From NCBI RefSeq assembly GCF_901000735.1, contig NC_081550.1:7380329-7444328 (forward strand): DNA of 64,000 nt, given 5' to 3'. A program made the translations under genes and the position numbers. Numbering within the stretch: position 1 is the first letter of the stretch; every line of letters begins with the position of its first letter. The notes beneath the pieces are model-generated. The model had not been told where the DNA came from. It saw nothing but the letters and a program-made list of their open reading frames with translations, and ran no database searches. This DNA comes from Corylus avellana (Eukaryota > Streptophyta > Magnoliopsida > Fagales > Betulaceae). This document shows, one piece after another, positions 61,036-64,000 of this stretch.

Positions 61036-61900
61036 GACTGTAAAGGTGTCGCATGGGTAGTAAGTTCCACATTGGTTTCTAACACTGAGATTTATAAGTG
61101 ATTTCAGATACCTTAAATTATTATTTTAACCAGTATTTTGTAGGATAATAGTATGCATGTGGTTAACACGTTTTTGGGTCATCACAAATGGTAGCAGACC
61201 AATCTAGTAACACTATGTGATATTTGGGGGCGTTATAATGTGATGTGGACCATGAAGAAGATGTCAAGAATTTAGCGGGAGAGATTGTAAAAGTGTTTCA
61301 TGGGTATTAAGTCCTACATCGGTTCTTTACTAGTTGAGATTGAGCTTTATAAGTGGTTTCATGGAGATCTACTTATTTGGATTGACAAATTTTATGCAAT
61401 CCGCAAACAAAATGCAAACTCTATATGAATTCAACGCAAAATTAGCAGGTTAGGGTTGAGGGGTTTAACTTGTTTAATTAAATGGGTTGAGTTATGGTTA
61501 ATTTATATCGTCTTATACTCATGCCTCAATATGACCCGAACCCAACACGCAACATTTAGGGTTGGCAATTTTTTATACGACCCATGAACCCGACATGAAA
61601 TTAGTGAGTTAGAGTTGATGGGTTTGATTTGTTTAATTAAATGGGTCGGGTTAGAATTGACCTATATAGTCTTATACTCATACCTTGACACGACTTGAAT
61701 CTGACATTCGAACACAAATTGCCACCCCTACTAACTATAACTTTGACTAGTCATTTTGAAGTAATAGTGCAGATATGGCTAGTGCTTCCATAGGTCATGA
61801 CAAATGATATCATAATACTATGTGGTGTTGGCCGTTGGGGCATTGCATTGTGATGTGGACCCTGACGAAGGCGTCAGAGATTTGAGTGGGAGATTTAAGT
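61036..61900 (+). mobile_element. TRIM-like element with an extra LTR-internal unit (tandem array)
   Basis: LTR 1 (about 61036-61187, TGTAAAGGTGTCGCATGGGT to GGTCATCACA) is followed by a primer-like site AATGGTAGCAGACC and an internal core (GTGATGTGGACCATGAAGAA). LTR 2 starts at about 61285 (TTGTAAAAGTGTTTCATGGG), is interrupted by MITE sequence, and ends near 61802 (GGTCATGACA). After it come a second primer-like site and a second internal core (GTGATGTGGACCCTGACGAA), with no third LTR seen. The core matches the element at 5844-6250. Non-coding. Confidence 0.65.
61389..61730. mobile_element. Two tandem copies of a short MITE-like element inside the TRIM LTR
   Basis: Segments 61389-61550 and 61557-61730 share TTAATTAAATGGGT, TCTTATACTCAT and an ACCCGAAC/ACTTGAAT block. 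The second copy has inverted ends, TAGGGTTGGCAATTT against AAATTGCCACCCCTA, typical of a common plant hAT-type MITE. It interrupts LTR 2 of the TRIM-like array. Confidence 0.6.
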
Positions 61901-62568
61901 GCATCTATTGTACGGAAAGTTATTTATTTTCAATAAACTGCCACTTAGAGGGATGGAAGTAAATCACTCTATTGCGGATGACCAGATTGGTTGTCCACAC
62001 GAGTCACCAAATTGTTGACTCTAAGGGGACCAGTGGAAGGTGTTTAATCATATTAAGTGTGTTTTAAAATAAATTTCACCTCTTGCAAAAGGTTGTGGAA
62101 CCTTCACAATCCCATCTTTGCGTCCCTCCTCTCCCTTTTGATGTGTCCTAGGTGCAGTCTAGTTACTAAGGTGGGTCTCTTTAAGTGCAAAATTGTTGAT
62201 TGCTAAATAGTTAGGGGTGAACGTCGACCCCTTGGGTTGGTATTTTTATTAGATTCTGACGGCCAACAAACAATGTCAATAGATGGAATCCAACCGTCAA
62301 TCTCAAGGTGACCAACCTTAGTTACTAAAACGAGTCAAACTGGTAACAGTCGTTTGGTTTTGATTCAGTTGGTTGGTTGCACTCCAAGAAACACAAACCC
62401 GCTTTGACATTTCATCGAACACGATCCAATCAAACTCAATTCCTTGCAACACTACAATAATTCTTGTGAATGAACCGGAGCTAGATAGAATCTCTTGTTC
62501 AAACCCATAGAATGGCAAAAAGCAAGGTAAAAAAAACACGATTGAAGAATACTCATATTGTGACTAAC

Positions 62569-62698
62569 CTTCCTCAATACAAAATATGTGGATTTTATTC
62601 GATACTTTTCATCTTTGGTCACCAACAAGAAATTCTTGGGCTTCAAGTCCCTATGCATCACCCTCATAACATGACAAACCAATTCACAATCTGCCCGC
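62569..62698 (-). pseudogene. Fragment of a calcium-dependent (CDPK-type) protein kinase
   Basis: The minus strand reads ADCELVCHVMRVMHRDLKPK, then NFLLVTKDEKYRIKSTYFVL. This covers the catalytic loop of a Ser/Thr kinase; the loop reads HRDLKPKN where HRDLKPEN is usual, and the following DFG is altered to TYF. The spacing and KDE motif resemble CDPKs. It ends at a GTTAGT, possibly the original donor. No other kinase exons are nearby, so it is a captured or decayed fragment. Confidence 0.6.
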
Positions 62699-62984
62699 AA
62701 AGCGAGGTAGGTTCGCGTCCGAGTAATCCCTTGGGGGAGGATTTAATCGAAGAGCTTGCCGCACAAGCACAACTCCATCACTCTTGAGTACTAGGTCTTT
62801 GAGAGGGCAATAGAGTTAAAAAATTTGTTTTTGTTTAAAGCAATTGAGGCTATTTATACGTTGAAAGTGATAGCAGTGACTTGTGAGGAGAGGAGCTAAT
62901 TACTAGAGACCAAATGAGAGCAGGCTGGCTTATAGGGGCAATGGGCAAGGGCAAAGTAGTCTCCACAGAATTAAAAGGCTCTTC

Positions 62985-64000
62985 TTGAATTGAGGTGGGA
63001 GATGGCTTCAAGGTTAGTTTATGGCATGATCTGTGGTGTGGAGATTTCGCCCTTAAGGAATTTTTTCCAGATGAATTTGGCATTGCTTGTGTGAAGGATG
63101 CTTCTATTGTTACCCACTTGGAGCTCTCGGGCAGCTTCACTCAGTGGAATATAAGCTTTGCTAGAGCGGTTCATGACTAGGAGGTGGATGTCTTTTCCTC
63201 CTTTTTTTAGGGTGTTGTATTCAGTTAGAGTGGAATGAGAAGATGAAAACAAGCTTTGGCGGGTCCTGTCCAAAAGAGGTTAGTTTGTTGATAGGTCTTG
63301 CGATGTCTGGGTTCATAATGATGGCTTTCGTTTCCCATAGAAGAGTGTTTGGTGGTCTAAGATTCCGTTGAGGGCAACCTCTTAGGCTTGGTTAAAAGAT
63401 CCTTACCATAAACAATATGAGGAAATGACATTTCATCGTGGTTAACAGGAGGTGTATGTGTAAAAGGAATGAGGAGTTTGTGGACCATCTTCTTTTCAAT
63501 TGTGAGGTTGTCCAGTGCCTTATGGGATGTTGTATTCAATCGATTTGGGTTGTCTTAGGTTATGCCTAGACATGTAGTCGACTTATATGCGTGTTGGTGG
63601 ATTGCCGGCAGCCTTTCTTCTCAAAGCGCTGCTGTGTGAAAGATGATGTCTTCGTGTCTTTTATGGTGTATATGGAGGGAAATAAATGACATAAGTTTTG
63701 AGGACCGTGAAAGGACTTTGGATGAGATTAAGTCGTTTTTCCTAAGTTTAGGGAAAATTTTGATGCTTGATAATTTGAGAAAGAGGAATGTTGTGGTGGT
63801 TGAGTGGTGTTGCATGTGTTAGAAGAGTGAGGAGTCCATTGACCACTTATTGCTTCATTGTGAAGTCGCAAGAGAACTATGGAGTTATATTCTTACATTG
63901 TTTGGTGGAGAATGGGTTATGCCTAGACGGGTCATTGATTTGTTGAATAGTTGGGGCGGTCCGGTTGGATGTGGTATAGCAAAGGAAGTATGGAGGTTGG
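62985..64000 (+). mobile_element. LINE remnant running off the right edge
   Basis: The plus strand reads the family's RT C-terminal region with many lesions: VGDGFKVSLWHDLWCGDFAL, FTQWNISFARAVHD, later zinc-binding remnants and [14 protein letters not shown]. The order around 63540-63780 suggests two overlapping LINE pieces, because the WVMP block appears twice (about 63555 and 63910). The 3' end is outside the window. Confidence 0.85.

Larger units (their letters stand above)
56555..61199. repeat. Right copy of the 4.65-kb duplication
   Basis: It begins at the first base after the gap and matches 51793-56454. It then runs on without a break into unique sequence, so it is the copy that connects to the rest of the NC2-alpha-like gene. 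Confidence 0.95.

Overview
The window is nuclear DNA from a flowering plant, most likely a woody eudicot; the species cannot be fixed from sequence alone. The signs are AT-rich spacers, GT-AG introns, plastid-targeted proteins, plant MITE, TRIM and LINE families, and a nuclear copy of plastid DNA. Six host genes are visible. In order they are: eEF1B guanine-exchange subunit (+, 3516-7767, 6 exons, 227 aa), a RING-H2 ubiquitin ligase (+, CDS 14029-15033), a plastid-type Trp/Tyr permease-family transporter (-, 31877-17002, 14 coding exons, 470 aa), ISPE/CMK of the plastid MEP pathway (+, 33620-41391, 11 exons, 395 aa), a UBA-domain protein (-, CDS 44304-42325, with a 5.1-kb 5'UTR intron), and the first coding exon of an NC2-alpha/NF-YC11-like histone-fold gene (+) that runs off the right edge. 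Exon boundaries were worked out by hand and every junction kept frame.

The rest is mostly mobile DNA. A LINE (L1-type) family is spread through the window: a degenerate 2.8-kb body at the left edge and many 5'-truncated tails in introns and spacers. Several have clean target-site duplications, and one insertion is only 13 bp. There is also a broken Ty3/gypsy pol fragment in a permease intron, TRIM-like elements with tRNA-Met-type primer sites, at least five MITE families (one with a perfect 9-bp duplication inside a LINE), a SINE-like element and a kinase fragment. Intron 3 of the eEF1B gene holds a fragment of plastid DNA carrying a decayed trnN-GUU.

Two 100-N gaps (28432-28531 and 56455-56554) are each flanked by near-identical sequence: 2.2 kb and 4.65 kb. 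In both cases the left copy ends exactly at the gap and the right copy begins exactly after it. This is what unmerged overlapping contigs or haplotypes look like, so permease exons 5-7 and the NC2-alpha promoter plus first exon probably appear twice by assembly error.

The genes do not form one pathway. ISPE and the permease are divergent neighbours and both look plastid-targeted. From memory, eEF1B, the permease and an NC2-alpha-like gene are also neighbours in Arabidopsis (At5g19510, At5g19500, At5g19490), which would make this an ancestral block. I see no novel defence, toxin or biosynthetic system; the interest lies in genome structure and assembly.
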